A stretch of DNA of 37,370 bases from VRUB01 sp046758085 (GTDB lineage: Bacteria; Pseudomonadota; Gammaproteobacteria; Acidiferrobacterales; SPGG2), in contig JBHHZP010000014.1 of assembly GCA_046758085.1 (NCBI GenBank), forward strand, positions 1 to 37,370. Reading direction: 5' to 3'. The notes under the pieces were generated by a model. The model ran no database searches. It was not told where the DNA came from and saw only the letters and a program-made list of their open reading frames with translations. Positions within the stretch are counted from its first letter, which is position 1, and each line of letters opens with the position of its first letter. This document shows, one piece after another, positions 1 to 8,029 of this stretch. The position numbers were made by a program, and so were the translations under genes.

Positions 1-1369
1 GTGCACGCGCACGCGCAATCGCCTTGCGCACCTGCGCCGGTGCCGTGCCACCGATATGGTCGCGCGCGTTAACCGCACCCTCCAACGTCAAGATTTCGAA
101 TACATCATGCTCTATCGCCTTGGATACGGCCTTGAGCTGCGCCAGCTCCATCTGCGCCAGGTCTTTGCCTGTCTCGAGCCCGTGGCGCACGATCTTACCG
201 ACGATTTCGTGGGCGTCACGGAACGCCACGCCCTTGCGGACGAGATAATCCGCGAGGTCGGTGGCAGTTGGAAATCCCTTTTGCGCGGCACTTCGCATTG
301 CCTCGGGCCTTGGTTTCATGGTGCCAATCAGCCCGGTAAACACCTCGAGGCAGGCCAATGCCGTATCCAGGGCATCGAATAAAGGCTCTTTGTCTTCCTG
401 GTTGTCCCTGTTGTACGCCAGCGGCTGGGCTTTCATAAGTGTCAACAAAGCGACGAGATCGCCGATCACGCGAGCGCTTTTCCCTCGTACCAGCTCTGCC
501 ACATCCGGGTTTTTTTTCTGCGGCATGATCGAGGAGCCGGTACAGAACGAATCACTCAGCTCGACAAATCCAAAGACGCTTGATGCCCACAGCACCAGCT
601 CCTCAGAACAGCGGGACAGATGGCTCATCAGCAGCGCCGTGGCGGCAATAAACTCTACCGCGAAGTCCCGGTCTGAGACGGCATCAATCGAATTGTCAGC
701 CACCGTGTCGAACCCCAACAGCCGCGCGGTATAAGCGCGGTCGATAGGATAGCTGGTCCCGGCCAGCGCAGCGGCGCCCAGTGGCAGCACATTGACCCGT
801 TTGCGACAATCCTGAAGTCGCGCGTGGTCACGCGCGAGCATCTGCACCCAGGCCAGCATATGGTGGCCAAAGGTCACCGGCTGGGCCACTTGCAGGTGCG
901 TGAAGCCTGGCATGATCGTAGCGGCCTCACGCTCCGCCACGTCCAGCAATACCCCCTGAAGATCGCTCAACGCGTGACACAAGCTGTCAATGCCATCGCG
1001 CAGATAAAGTCGAATGTCGGTAGCAACCTGGTCATTGCGTGATCGCGCGGTATGCAGCTTCTTCCCGACCTCGCCGATGCGGTCGACAAGACGTGCTTCG
1101 ATGTTCATGTGCACGTCCTCGAGCTCCTCGCTCCACGCGAACTGCCCAGCATCGATCTCTGTCTTGATCGACTCCAGGCCCGCGACGATGGCTTTTGCCT
1201 CCTTGTCTGTAAGCACTTTGACGTGGGCCAGCATCCGCGCATGGGCGATGGATCCGGCAATGTCGCAGGCGAACAAACGCCGGTCAAAGCTAATCGAGGC
1301 GGTAAAAGCCTCGACCAGCGCGTCCGTCGACTCGGTGAAGCGCCCGCTCCAGGGTTTTTGCGTGGACAT
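1..1369 (-). CDS. argH: Argininosuccinate lyase (3' end cut by window edge)
   Basis: ArgH cleaves argininosuccinate to arginine and fumarate, the last step of arginine synthesis, as a cytosolic homotetramer. The reverse frame starts at ATG 1369 with MSTQKPWSGRF, a typical ArgH N-terminus, and stays open to position 2 (456 codons). The family signature GSSIMPQKKNPD, the mobile catalytic loop with the active serine, lies near residue 280; SRNDQVATD and HLQVAQPV are also present. The last visible residues (APAQVRKAIARARA) are the usual ArgH C-terminus, so only a few codons are missing. It is transcribed away from the sensor kinase genes, with about 670 bases between the two starts. The same argH-algZ-algR-hemC neighbourhood is known in Pseudomonas. 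Identification is secure. Confidence 0.97.
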   Translation of the reverse strand, partial: MSTQKPWSGRFTESTDALVEAFTASISFDRRLFACDIAGSIAHARMLAHVKVLTDKEAKAIVAGLESIKTEIDAGQFAWSEELEDVHMNIEARLVDRIGEVGKKLHTARSRNDQVATDIRLYLRDGIDSLCHALSDLQGVLLDVAEREAATIMPGFTHLQVAQPVTFGHHMLAWVQMLARDHARLQDCRKRVNVLPLGAAALAGTSYPIDRAYTARLLGFDTVADNSIDAVSDRDFAVEFIAATALLMSHLSRCSEELVLWASSVFGFVELSDSFCTGSSIMPQKKNPDVAELVRGKSARVIGDLVALLTLMKAQPLAYNRDNQEDKEPLFDALDTALACLEVFTGLIGTMKPRPEAMRSAAQKGFPTATDLADYLVRKGVAFRDAHEIVGKIVRHGLETGKDLAQMELAQLKAVSKAIEHDVFEILTLEGAVNARDHIGGTAPAQVRKAIARARA

Positions 1370-2043
1370 GATGTACGGTGAATGTCGGCTGCAATCGATC
1401 TCAATACACAAGGCGGTACCCGGCCGACACCGGCAGCACCCAATTGCGGGCGGGCGGCGGACGCTCGGGACCCGGCGCTCTCGCCACCGGCACCGCCCAT
1501 CCGCAACCCCGCCCCGGCCGTCGGTAACTGCCCTCTGGTGGTTGTTGTCGACCCGCTATCGGGGTATTTTTACCTGACCTGGGCCGGTTTGTCCTTTTGT
1601 GCACCCCCACCCCGAATACCGGACCAGGCATTTGAACCCCCCATGTAAATGGGGGGTTTTTTATTCCCTACAGAGCTGAGAGTATAACCGCAGCGCGGCG
1701 GAAAAGTACCCTCCCTACCCGCTTCAGCGGGGTCGATGGCGGCTTGCCCCAATCCTTGGGGAGCGGGTTCGCCGAGGCCGGCGAGAGCCGAGGGGATGCG
1801 GAAGCGGGCGTAATCTCGTCTATTATTTACCCAGGGGGCTTTATGGGTTGTAGCGATGCCGCCAATGCTGGCGCAAGCGGCTTGCACGAGCGTCTTGTAT
1901 GCGCCGGGCAAAAAGCTGACAACAAACCTTACCTTGCTAACGCACGGAACTTTGCGCAAAACTCATCCAACGAGTTTCTGGCGCCTCGAGCACGGGGAAT
2001 CGCGCCGCCCGGGGCGTCCCTATATCCAGCACACGGACTAGCC
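1370..2043. other. Divergent intergenic region between argH and the first sensor kinase
   Basis: This 674-base stretch separates the divergent argH and kinase starts. It holds a strong plus-strand terminator (1635-1662, listed separately), then two short perfect palindromes: CCCGCT/AGCGGG at 1718-1731 and CCCCAA/TTGGGG at 1747-1761. A possible -10 (TATTAT, 1821-1826) for the kinase operon has no convincing -35. Open frames exist on both strands here, for example a minus frame from 1959 to 1570 and a plus extension of the kinase frame back to 1744, but none looks protein-like and I do not call them. The packing of hairpins suggests structured RNA or an intergenic repeat element. Confidence 0.5.
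1635..1662 (+). terminator. Strong rho-independent terminator on the plus strand
   Basis: A 9-bp perfect stem (AACCCCCCA at 1635-1643 with TGGGGGGTT at 1650-1658) closes a 6-base loop and is followed by a run of six T (1657-1662). On the minus strand no T-run follows, so it works only for plus-strand transcripts. No plus-strand gene precedes it: the upstream DNA is the 5' end of argH on the other strand. It may end a short RNA, or block antisense transcription. Confidence 0.7.
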
Positions 2044-3129
2044 ATGCCTCCGCTTATAACGCGAGTAAGTCGACCCATCACCAAGGCCTCCGCTGTAAGC
2101 CGGCAACACCTACCTGACTTTGGGTCATTCGGCATTGCAATACGCATCGTCCTGCTCGCCGAGCTAATTGCGATCATCATTACGCTGGGGCGAAATCCTG
2201 GTTTTGACGACAGCGCGTGGCAGGAGTTCAAGTTGTTGTCGGCGTTTGCCTTGCTCGCCTCGTTTTGCGTTGTCATTGTACTGAAAATCACATCACCACT
2301 GATCCGGCGAATGCCGGCCTTCACCGGATCGGCCGTGGTGTTTGTACTGCTACTTGCTGCAACCGGCGTGGCAACCGAGCTGATGATCTTTATCCTTTTC
2401 GATCTCGACCTTATCCCGGAGCGCTGGCCTGTGTGGCGCGAGTCCTTGATGATACGCAGCCTGTTCATTACGGCGATCATAGGTATCCCGGGATTACGAT
2501 ATCTGTTCCTCCAGCACTGCGCTGAGAGCGATGCCCAGGAGCAGCAAGACGCGAAGCTGCAGGCACTGCAGTCGCGCATTCGCCCACACTTCCTGTTTAA
2601 TAGCTTGAACAGCGTTGCCAGCCTGACGCGCAGCGACCCCGAGAGGGCGGAATCGGTACTGCAAGATCTTGCCGATCTATTCCGCGTGCTGCTTGCCGAC
2701 GCGCGCAAGCTTGTACCAATCTCTGCAGAACGTGAGATATCACGCCAGTACCTGGAGATAGAGAAGATGCGACTGGGCGACCGGCTCCGGGTCAAATGGC
2801 ATGTAAGCAACGTGCCGCGTTACGCCATGATTCCCGCGCTCACGCTGCAGCCACTGCTGGAAAATGCGATCTACCATGGTATCGAGCCGCGCTTCGCCGG
2901 CGGTACGCTCAGAGTGGAGCTCTGGTCCGAGGCCGACACGCTCAACGTGCTGATCAGCAACCCCCTGCCGGACGTTCCGGGCAGTGCGCACGGCCAGGGT
3001 AACAAGATCGCACAGGACAATATTCGGGAACGACTGACCACGCAGTTCGGCAACCGCGCCACCATGCAAGCGTTCGAGCAAGGTGGGCAGTATCATGTGA
3101 AGCTCGCTATGCCAATCGTAAGGAATTGA
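2044..3129 (+). CDS. AlgZ/FimS-type sensor histidine kinase, first copy
   Basis: A 361-residue membrane sensor kinase of the LytS/AlgZ class (His_kinase family PF06580). Four hydrophobic segments occupy roughly residues 31-50, 63-83, 94-118 and 137-155. A cytosolic part follows with the phospho-acceptor motif RIRPHFLFNSLN (His182) and an N-box LLENAIYHGIEP near 271-282. The G-box is reduced to HGQGNKIAQDNIRERL. I chose ATG 2044, which gives the usual AlgZ length; the frame is open back to 1744 without recognisable sequence. The gene ends one base before the next kinase, and the response regulator follows, so the three form an operon. In Pseudomonas, AlgZ with AlgR controls alginate and type IV pili. 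The signal sensed here is unknown. Confidence 0.88.
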   Translation: MPPLITRVSRPITKASAVSRQHLPDFGSFGIAIRIVLLAELIAIIITLGRNPGFDDSAWQEFKLLSAFALLASFCVVIVLKITSPLIRRMPAFTGSAVVFVLLLAATGVATELMIFILFDLDLIPERWPVWRESLMIRSLFITAIIGIPGLRYLFLQHCAESDAQEQQDAKLQALQSRIRPHFLFNSLNSVASLTRSDPERAESVLQDLADLFRVLLADARKLVPISAEREISRQYLEIEKMRLGDRLRVKWHVSNVPRYAMIPALTLQPLLENAIYHGIEPRFAGGTLRVELWSEADTLNVLISNPLPDVPGSAHGQGNKIAQDNIRERLTTQFGNRATMQAFEQGGQYHVKLAMPIVRN

Positions 3130-3130
3130 T

Positions 3131-4270
3131 ATGGAGCTTTCCAACAAAGGCGTGTTGCAAGGCTGGATAAGAAACGTAACCAGGCGCCTGGATGCCAGCG
3201 TGCCCGATGAGCCGGGGCTTGCGGTTGAGAGCGGCGAGATCCTTCCCGACTTCTGCCGAGGCTGGATCATTTTCAATGTCATCGTGATGGCGGAAATGCT
3301 GGCGATTGTGATCACGCTGGTCGTTCCACGATACATCGTTTCACCGTACCTTCTGCAAAACTTGCTGCTGATATCGCTTTATGTTCAGTGGGTCGCTCTC
3401 AGTGGTACGGCGGTTCTATGTGTGACGCGCAGGTACTTGAACAAGCTGCCAAAGCTGCATGCCATTGGCATGGCTTACGTACTGCTGCTGGGCACCAGCT
3501 GGCTGGTAACCGAGTGCACGATCTGGTTGCTTTGGCTCACGGGCGAGATCAGTTCGTTTCGGCCCGAGTGGTACAGTCACCTGCATATTGTCACCATCAC
3601 CATCAGCGCATTTGTCTACGCGCTGTTGCTGCGCTACTTCGTTGCGAAGCACGAGCTCAAGCAAGCTACGCTTTCAGAGGAACGCACCCGTATGCAGGCG
3701 ATGCTCTCGCGCATTCGCCCGCATTTTGTCTTCGGCAGTATGAACATCATCGCAAGTCTTATCCGCAGCGACCCCGTCAAGGCCGAGTCTGCGATAGTAG
3801 ATATGGCAGACCTCTTCCGCATGATGCTCAACCAGGAGGAAACGCTGGTACCCGTTAAGAACGAGATCGACGTGGCAAAAAAATATCTGGCAATCGAAAG
3901 GCTACGCCTGGATGAGCGCCTGCGGATAGACTGGGACATTGGCAAGTTCCCCCGCAAGGCGGTGATGCCGGTGCTGACGCTGCAACCGTTGCTTGAGAAT
4001 GCGATCCGGCACGGGATCGAGCCCATACCGGCCGGCGGTGCCATCACCGTCAGGCTTTGGGAGCAGGGAGACAAGATCTATATTAAGATTATGAACCCGA
4101 TTCCGCGCGTGCGGGCGAAGCGGACCGAGGACAGCCACAGTATGTCGCTCGACGATATTCGCCTGCGGTTTCGCAACCACTATGGAGACGCCGCCAAGCT
4201 GGAGTTCGGCGAGGAAGGGGATCAGTTCATCGTTACCGTTGTTTTACCGACTCGCAGGGAGCAATCGTGA
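3131..4270 (+). CDS. AlgZ/FimS-type sensor histidine kinase, second (divergent) copy
   Basis: A 379-residue paralogue of the preceding kinase, with four hydrophobic segments (about 44-66, 74-98, 112-137, 151-170) and the same C-terminal architecture. The phospho-acceptor region reads RIRPHFVFGSMNIIASLIRSDP: His198 is kept, but the nearly invariant Asn of PHFLFNSLN is Gly202. The N-box LLENAIRHGIEP (287-298) is intact, while the glycine-rich G-box is lost (HSMSLDDIRLRF). The start lies one base after the stop of the first kinase, and the stop overlaps the regulator start by 4 bases (GTGA), which points to translational coupling. Two kinases for one regulator suggest tandem duplication followed by specialisation. 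The second copy may be a weak kinase or a modulator of the first; that is inference. Confidence 0.86.
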   Translation: MELSNKGVLQGWIRNVTRRLDASVPDEPGLAVESGEILPDFCRGWIIFNVIVMAEMLAIVITLVVPRYIVSPYLLQNLLLISLYVQWVALSGTAVLCVTRRYLNKLPKLHAIGMAYVLLLGTSWLVTECTIWLLWLTGEISSFRPEWYSHLHIVTITISAFVYALLLRYFVAKHELKQATLSEERTRMQAMLSRIRPHFVFGSMNIIASLIRSDPVKAESAIVDMADLFRMMLNQEETLVPVKNEIDVAKKYLAIERLRLDERLRIDWDIGKFPRKAVMPVLTLQPLLENAIRHGIEPIPAGGAITVRLWEQGDKIYIKIMNPIPRVRAKRTEDSHSMSLDDIRLRFRNHYGDAAKLEFGEEGDQFIVTVVLPTRREQS

Positions 4271-5013
4271 GGGTATTAATCGTAGACGACGAAAAACTCG
4301 CCCGTGACCGGCTGCGCGAATTGCTGTCGGACATCGGCGGGTATGACATTATCGGGGAAGCCATGAACGGCAATGAGGCCGTCGAGAAGACCAGCGAGCT
4401 CAACCCGGATGTGCTGCTCATGGACATTCGCATGCCTGGCATGGACGGGCTCGAGGCAGCCATGCACTTGCTGGGTATGGATGCCCCGCCGAGCGTGATC
4501 TTTACCACCGCCTACGACCAGCACGCGCTTGACGCGTTTGAAGTCAACGCTGTGGATTATCTGCTCAAGCCGATCAGAAAGGACCGCCTGGCCAATGCGC
4601 TGACCAAGGCACACAAGCTTACTGCCAGGCAGATACAGGAGATCACTCACGCACGGCAGGAATCCCCGTCGCGCACGCACATCAGCGTTCACCTGCGCGG
4701 TAATATTCGCCTGGTACCACTGCCCGAAATTGTCTATTTCCTGGCTGACAGCAAATACGTCGCGGTCCGCACCGCTTCCGAGGAGCACCTGATTGAGGAC
4801 TCGCTGGTGAACCTCGAACGGGAGTTCTCCGACCGCTTCATTCGTATTCACCGAAATGCGCTGGTTTCTGCCTCACACATCAAGGGAATAGAAAAAAGCC
4901 CTTCCGGCACGTGGCAGGTTACCCTAAAGGACATTGACCGAAGGCTGGATGTCAGCCGGCGCCATGCGGCGGCCGTGCGCCGCTGGGCCCGCAACCGCCC
5001 GATGACCGCCTAG
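4267..5013 (+). CDS. algR: AlgR/LytR-family response regulator
   Basis: A 248-residue regulator with an N-terminal receiver domain (acidic pair D7/D8, phospho-acceptor D53 in LLMDIRMPG, conserved TTAYDQHALDAF and LLKP) and a C-terminal LytTR DNA-binding domain (about 135-245, with FLADSKYVAVRT and DRFIRIHRNALV). This is the AlgR layout. The GTG start at 4267 overlaps the stop of the second kinase by 4 bases. In Pseudomonas AlgR activates alginate and pilus genes when phosphorylated by AlgZ/FimS, and its gene sits just upstream of hemC as here. A GC-rich inverted repeat (CCGCCGCC/GGCGGCGG, about 5031-5058) follows the stop but has no T-run. Confidence 0.92.
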   Translation: MRVLIVDDEKLARDRLRELLSDIGGYDIIGEAMNGNEAVEKTSELNPDVLLMDIRMPGMDGLEAAMHLLGMDAPPSVIFTTAYDQHALDAFEVNAVDYLLKPIRKDRLANALTKAHKLTARQIQEITHARQESPSRTHISVHLRGNIRLVPLPEIVYFLADSKYVAVRTASEEHLIEDSLVNLEREFSDRFIRIHRNALVSASHIKGIEKSPSGTWQVTLKDIDRRLDVSRRHAAAVRRWARNRPMTA

Positions 5014-5160
5014 CTCCCGGCACACGCAACCGCCGCCCGACCACGCCGCGGCGGCGGGTGACCCCTGGGACTGCTCGCTCAACGCTCGCACCTTGCCATT
5101 TGCCATCGAATCAGTAACGTTAGCGCCTCGCCCGCGGATACGGACACGGCGTAACTCATA

Positions 5161-6099
5161 GTGACGGCAACGCTCCGCATTGCTACCCGCAAGAGTCAAC
5201 TGGCCCTGTGGCAGGCCGGCTACGTGCGCGCACGGCTGCTGCAGCACCATCCAGCGCTGCAGATAGAGCTCGTGGAGATGACGACTCAGGGTGACAAGAT
5301 CCTCGATACACCGCTGGCGAGCTTGGGCGGCAAGGGGCTTTTCATCAAGGAACTCGAGCAGGCGCTACTGGATGCACGCGCCGATATCGCCGTGCACTCG
5401 ATGAAAGACCTGACGGTGAACCTGCCTGACGGGCTGTGCATCGCCGCTATCTGCGCACGTGAGGACCCACGCGACGCGTTCGTGTCGACGCGTTACGCGA
5501 GCCTGCGGGCCTTGCCCCAGGGTGCGCGCGTGGGCACATCGAGCTTGCGCCGGCAATGCCAGCTGCGCGCTGCGTTCCCCGGTCTTGCGATCGAAACCCT
5601 ACGCGGCAACGTGAATACACGGCTGCACAAGCTTGATGCCGGGCAGTTCGATGCGGTCATCCTGGCCACGGCTGGGTTGAAACGCTTGCAGCTCGCGCAG
5701 CGCATACGCGCCTACATCGAGCCTGAGGAGATGCTGCCTGCGGTCGGCCAGGGCGCCATTGGCATCGAGTGCCGCCTCGATGACCCTGTCAATCACCTGC
5801 TTGCGCCATTGGAGGATCACGCGACGCGGCAATGCGTCACCGCCGAGCGCACTGTGAACGCGCGCCTGGAAGGCGGCTGCCAGGTGCCGCTGGCCGCATA
5901 CGCGCGCCTGGCCGGGGGAACCATGCATCTGCGGGCGCTGGTGGGGTATCCGGACGGACACGCGATTGTGCGCGGCGAGGCTCATGGACCGGCGGCGGAT
6001 GCCGTGCGCCTGGGCGAGCAGCTCGCTGCTGACCTGGTCGCGCAGGGCGCAAAGAAAATTCTCGAGTACGTGTATAGGCAAGCCGATCGTGCCCGCTGA
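5161..6099 (+). CDS. hemC: Porphobilinogen deaminase (hydroxymethylbilane synthase)
   Basis: HemC joins four porphobilinogens into hydroxymethylbilane in the cytosol. The 312-residue protein has the expected length and motifs: IATRKSQLALWQA, the DIAVHSMKD substrate-binding region, GTSSLRRQ, LRGNVNTRLHKLD, and EGGCQVPLAAYA with Cys240, which carries the dipyrromethane cofactor. The usual V-P after VHSMKD is replaced by L-T, a mild variant. The start is GTG 5161 with no clear Shine-Dalgarno; it is chosen because MTATLRIATRKS matches family N-termini. hemD overlaps the 3' end by 11 bases. A gap of 147 bases after algR suggests its own promoter, but I see no clear one. Confidence 0.96.
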   Translation: MTATLRIATRKSQLALWQAGYVRARLLQHHPALQIELVEMTTQGDKILDTPLASLGGKGLFIKELEQALLDARADIAVHSMKDLTVNLPDGLCIAAICAREDPRDAFVSTRYASLRALPQGARVGTSSLRRQCQLRAAFPGLAIETLRGNVNTRLHKLDAGQFDAVILATAGLKRLQLAQRIRAYIEPEEMLPAVGQGAIGIECRLDDPVNHLLAPLEDHATRQCVTAERTVNARLEGGCQVPLAAYARLAGGTMHLRALVGYPDGHAIVRGEAHGPAADAVRLGEQLAADLVAQGAKKILEYVYRQADRAR

Positions 6100-6865
6100 G
6101 AACACGCTTGCCAATACCCGCGTGCTGGTGACGCGCCCCGCGCACCAGGCTGAGAGACTGGCACGCCTGATCAGATCCGACGGCGGGGAGCCTATCCGGT
6201 TTCCCACGGTCGAGATTCTCGATCCGCGCGACCGCGCTGCCCTATTCGCGCTGGTCGAGCGCTTGCACGAGTTCGACATGGCGATCTTTATCAGTGCCAA
6301 TGCCGTCGACAAAGGCATGGGCGCGATCAAGTCGCGCCGAGTAGCATTGCCGGCTCAGTTGGCGATCGCGTGTGTGGGTCCTGGCAGCGCGCGGCAACTC
6401 GAACGCTTCGGGGTCGTGGCGCCGATCATGCCCAAGCACCGTTTCGACAGCGAAGGCCTACTTGCGTTGCCGGAGCTCATGCAGGTGCACGATAAGAACA
6501 TTCTCATCTTCCGCGGTGAAAACGGCCGCGCGTTGCTCAGTGACACCCTTAAGGACCGCGGCGCCCAGGTCACGTACGCCCAATGTTACCGCCGCGCCAA
6601 ACCCGAGGCCGATATCCCTGCGCTGCTACGCCGATGGTCGCAGCGGGGAATCGACATCGTGGTGGCAACCAGCGTGGACGGATTGCGAAACCTGTTCGAC
6701 ATGATCGGACCAAGTGGACACACATGGCTGATCAACACGCCAATCGTAGTTATTAGTCAACGCATGGCACAGGTCGCCGCCGAGCTCGGTTTGCAGCATA
6801 TCCACGTGGCCCAGCAGGCGAGCGATGAGGCCATTGTCAAAGCGATCAAGGCCTGGCGCGGGTGA
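6089..6865 (+). CDS. hemD: Uroporphyrinogen-III synthase
   Basis: HemD cyclises hydroxymethylbilane to uroporphyrinogen III, acting directly on the HemC product. The sequence is poorly conserved in this family, but VLVTRPAHQAERLARLI at the N-terminus, the D-x-x-IFISANAV segment, LLIFRGENGRALLSDTL-like and VVATSVDGLRNLFDM motifs, and the length (258 residues) are typical. I take GTG 6089 as start, which overlaps hemC by 11 bases and begins VPAENTLANTRVLVTRPA; the frame is open further upstream but lies inside hemC. Position between hemC and hemX confirms it. Confidence 0.92.
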   Translation: MPAENTLANTRVLVTRPAHQAERLARLIRSDGGEPIRFPTVEILDPRDRAALFALVERLHEFDMAIFISANAVDKGMGAIKSRRVALPAQLAIACVGPGSARQLERFGVVAPIMPKHRFDSEGLLALPELMQVHDKNILIFRGENGRALLSDTLKDRGAQVTYAQCYRRAKPEADIPALLRRWSQRGIDIVVATSVDGLRNLFDMIGPSGHTWLINTPIVVISQRMAQVAAELGLQHIHVAQQASDEAIVKAIKAWRG

Positions 6866-6911
6866 CAAAATTCCCTATAATCGACGCTTGCCAACCACAC
6901 CCCAGTGATCC

Positions 6912-8015
6912 ATGGTCGACAAAGAACAGGACCAGGCGCCCGCGGCGCAGCAGCTGATGCCGCAGACAGAAGAAGGCTCGGCGGACAAGGCCGAAAACGC
7001 CAACGAGAAAAAGGTACCAAAGCCACACGGCGGCCGGGCCTGGGCCGGCCTTGCTATGGTGCTTTCGTTTGTTGCGCTCGCGGCGAGCGGCTACGTCGCA
7101 TACACGCTGTACCAGAAACAGGCGCTATTAAACGCTGACGTGCTCGGTACATTGGAACAGCTCAAAGCCGGCGTTCAACAAATCGAGAAAAATGAATCCG
7201 AAGTAGGACGCGAAGTCGAGCGCATCAAAAAACAGTTCGCCGACGCGAAACACGTGCAGGATACGTTGGCGAGCGCCATAGAAAAGGTCACCAATGAGCT
7301 TGGGCGCAATCGCACGGGCTGGGCATTGGCGGAGATAGAACAACTTCTGCTCATCGCCAACTATCGCCTGCAGCTTGCACATGACCCGGATACCGCAATC
7401 GCGGCACTGCAAGCGGCCGATCGGCGCCTGCAGCAGCTGGCGGAACCCAGGCTATTGCCGATCAGAAAGCTTGTTGCCACCGAGATTACCCAGCTGCAAT
7501 CACTGGAGCGTGCGGATGTGCCCGGTATCGCGCTCAAGCTCGGCAGTCTTGCCAATGGTCTCCAAGAGCTGCCGCTACATGTGGAAGACCGGTTCCGGCC
7601 ACCGCCGCCGCCTGCGCAAGCCGAGTCAGAGACTGGCGCGGGATCGACTTTCTGGGGGGTGCTGCGTCAGATGTGGCTGGACGCTCTCGGGCTGGTGCGG
7701 ATTCGCAAAACCACCGAGGCGCAAAAACCGTTACTGGCGCCTGAGCAGGATTATTTCCTGCGCGAGAACCTCCGCTTGATGTTGTACGGGGCACAGCTGG
7801 CAGTATTACAGGCCAATGTGACTACGTATGCGCAAAACATCGAGGCGGCGCAAAAATGGGTAAGCGACTACTTCGATACGGACGCCCAGTCCGTGATCAA
7901 CGTCCGCCGAGAACTCAATGGTCTGCTTGATGCGAAGATCACGGTCGAGTTACCCGATATCTCGGGCTCGCTCACGGCACTGCGGGCGGTAGCCAGCGAC
8001 AAGAATGAATCGTAA
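6912..8015 (+). CDS. hemX: HemX-like membrane protein of the heme operon
   Basis: A 367-residue protein of the HemX family (PF04375). A charged Lys/Glu/Gln-rich cytosolic start of about 36 residues leads into one transmembrane segment (about 40-62, LAMVLSFVALAASGYVAYTL), then a coiled-coil-prone region (about 70-115) and a helical periplasmic domain with WALAEIEQLLLIANYRLQLA. Homologues are often labelled uroporphyrinogen-III C-methyltransferase, but no SAM-binding methyltransferase motif is visible, so I do not assign that activity. It starts at ATG 6912; a TATAAT at 6876-6881 could be a -10, but there is no good -35. It lies between hemD and hemY as in other gammaproteobacteria. Confidence 0.92.
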   Translation: MVDKEQDQAPAAQQLMPQTEEGSADKAENANEKKVPKPHGGRAWAGLAMVLSFVALAASGYVAYTLYQKQALLNADVLGTLEQLKAGVQQIEKNESEVGREVERIKKQFADAKHVQDTLASAIEKVTNELGRNRTGWALAEIEQLLLIANYRLQLAHDPDTAIAALQAADRRLQQLAEPRLLPIRKLVATEITQLQSLERADVPGIALKLGSLANGLQELPLHVEDRFRPPPPPAQAESETGAGSTFWGVLRQMWLDALGLVRIRKTTEAQKPLLAPEQDYFLRENLRLMLYGAQLAVLQANVTTYAQNIEAAQKWVSDYFDTDAQSVINVRRELNGLLDAKITVELPDISGSLTALRAVASDKNES

Positions 8016-8029
8016 TTCCGGGCGGACCT

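Noticed and set aside
1744..2043. Extension of the first kinase by 100 codons to 1744
   Set aside because: The added residues show no membrane segment or family similarity, and ATG 2044 gives the normal AlgZ length.
1929..2810. A 293-codon open frame on the minus strand opposite the first sensor kinase
   Set aside because: The translation is Ser/Arg-rich with no recognisable domain, while the plus strand encodes a clear kinase. It is a shadow of GC-rich coding sequence.
5599..6330. A 243-codon minus-strand open frame across hemC and hemD
   Set aside because: The two plus-strand enzymes are unambiguous and the antisense translation has low-information composition.
7175..7412. Antisense open frames within hemX
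   Set aside because: No start signal, no recognisable domain, and they lie opposite a well-supported gene.
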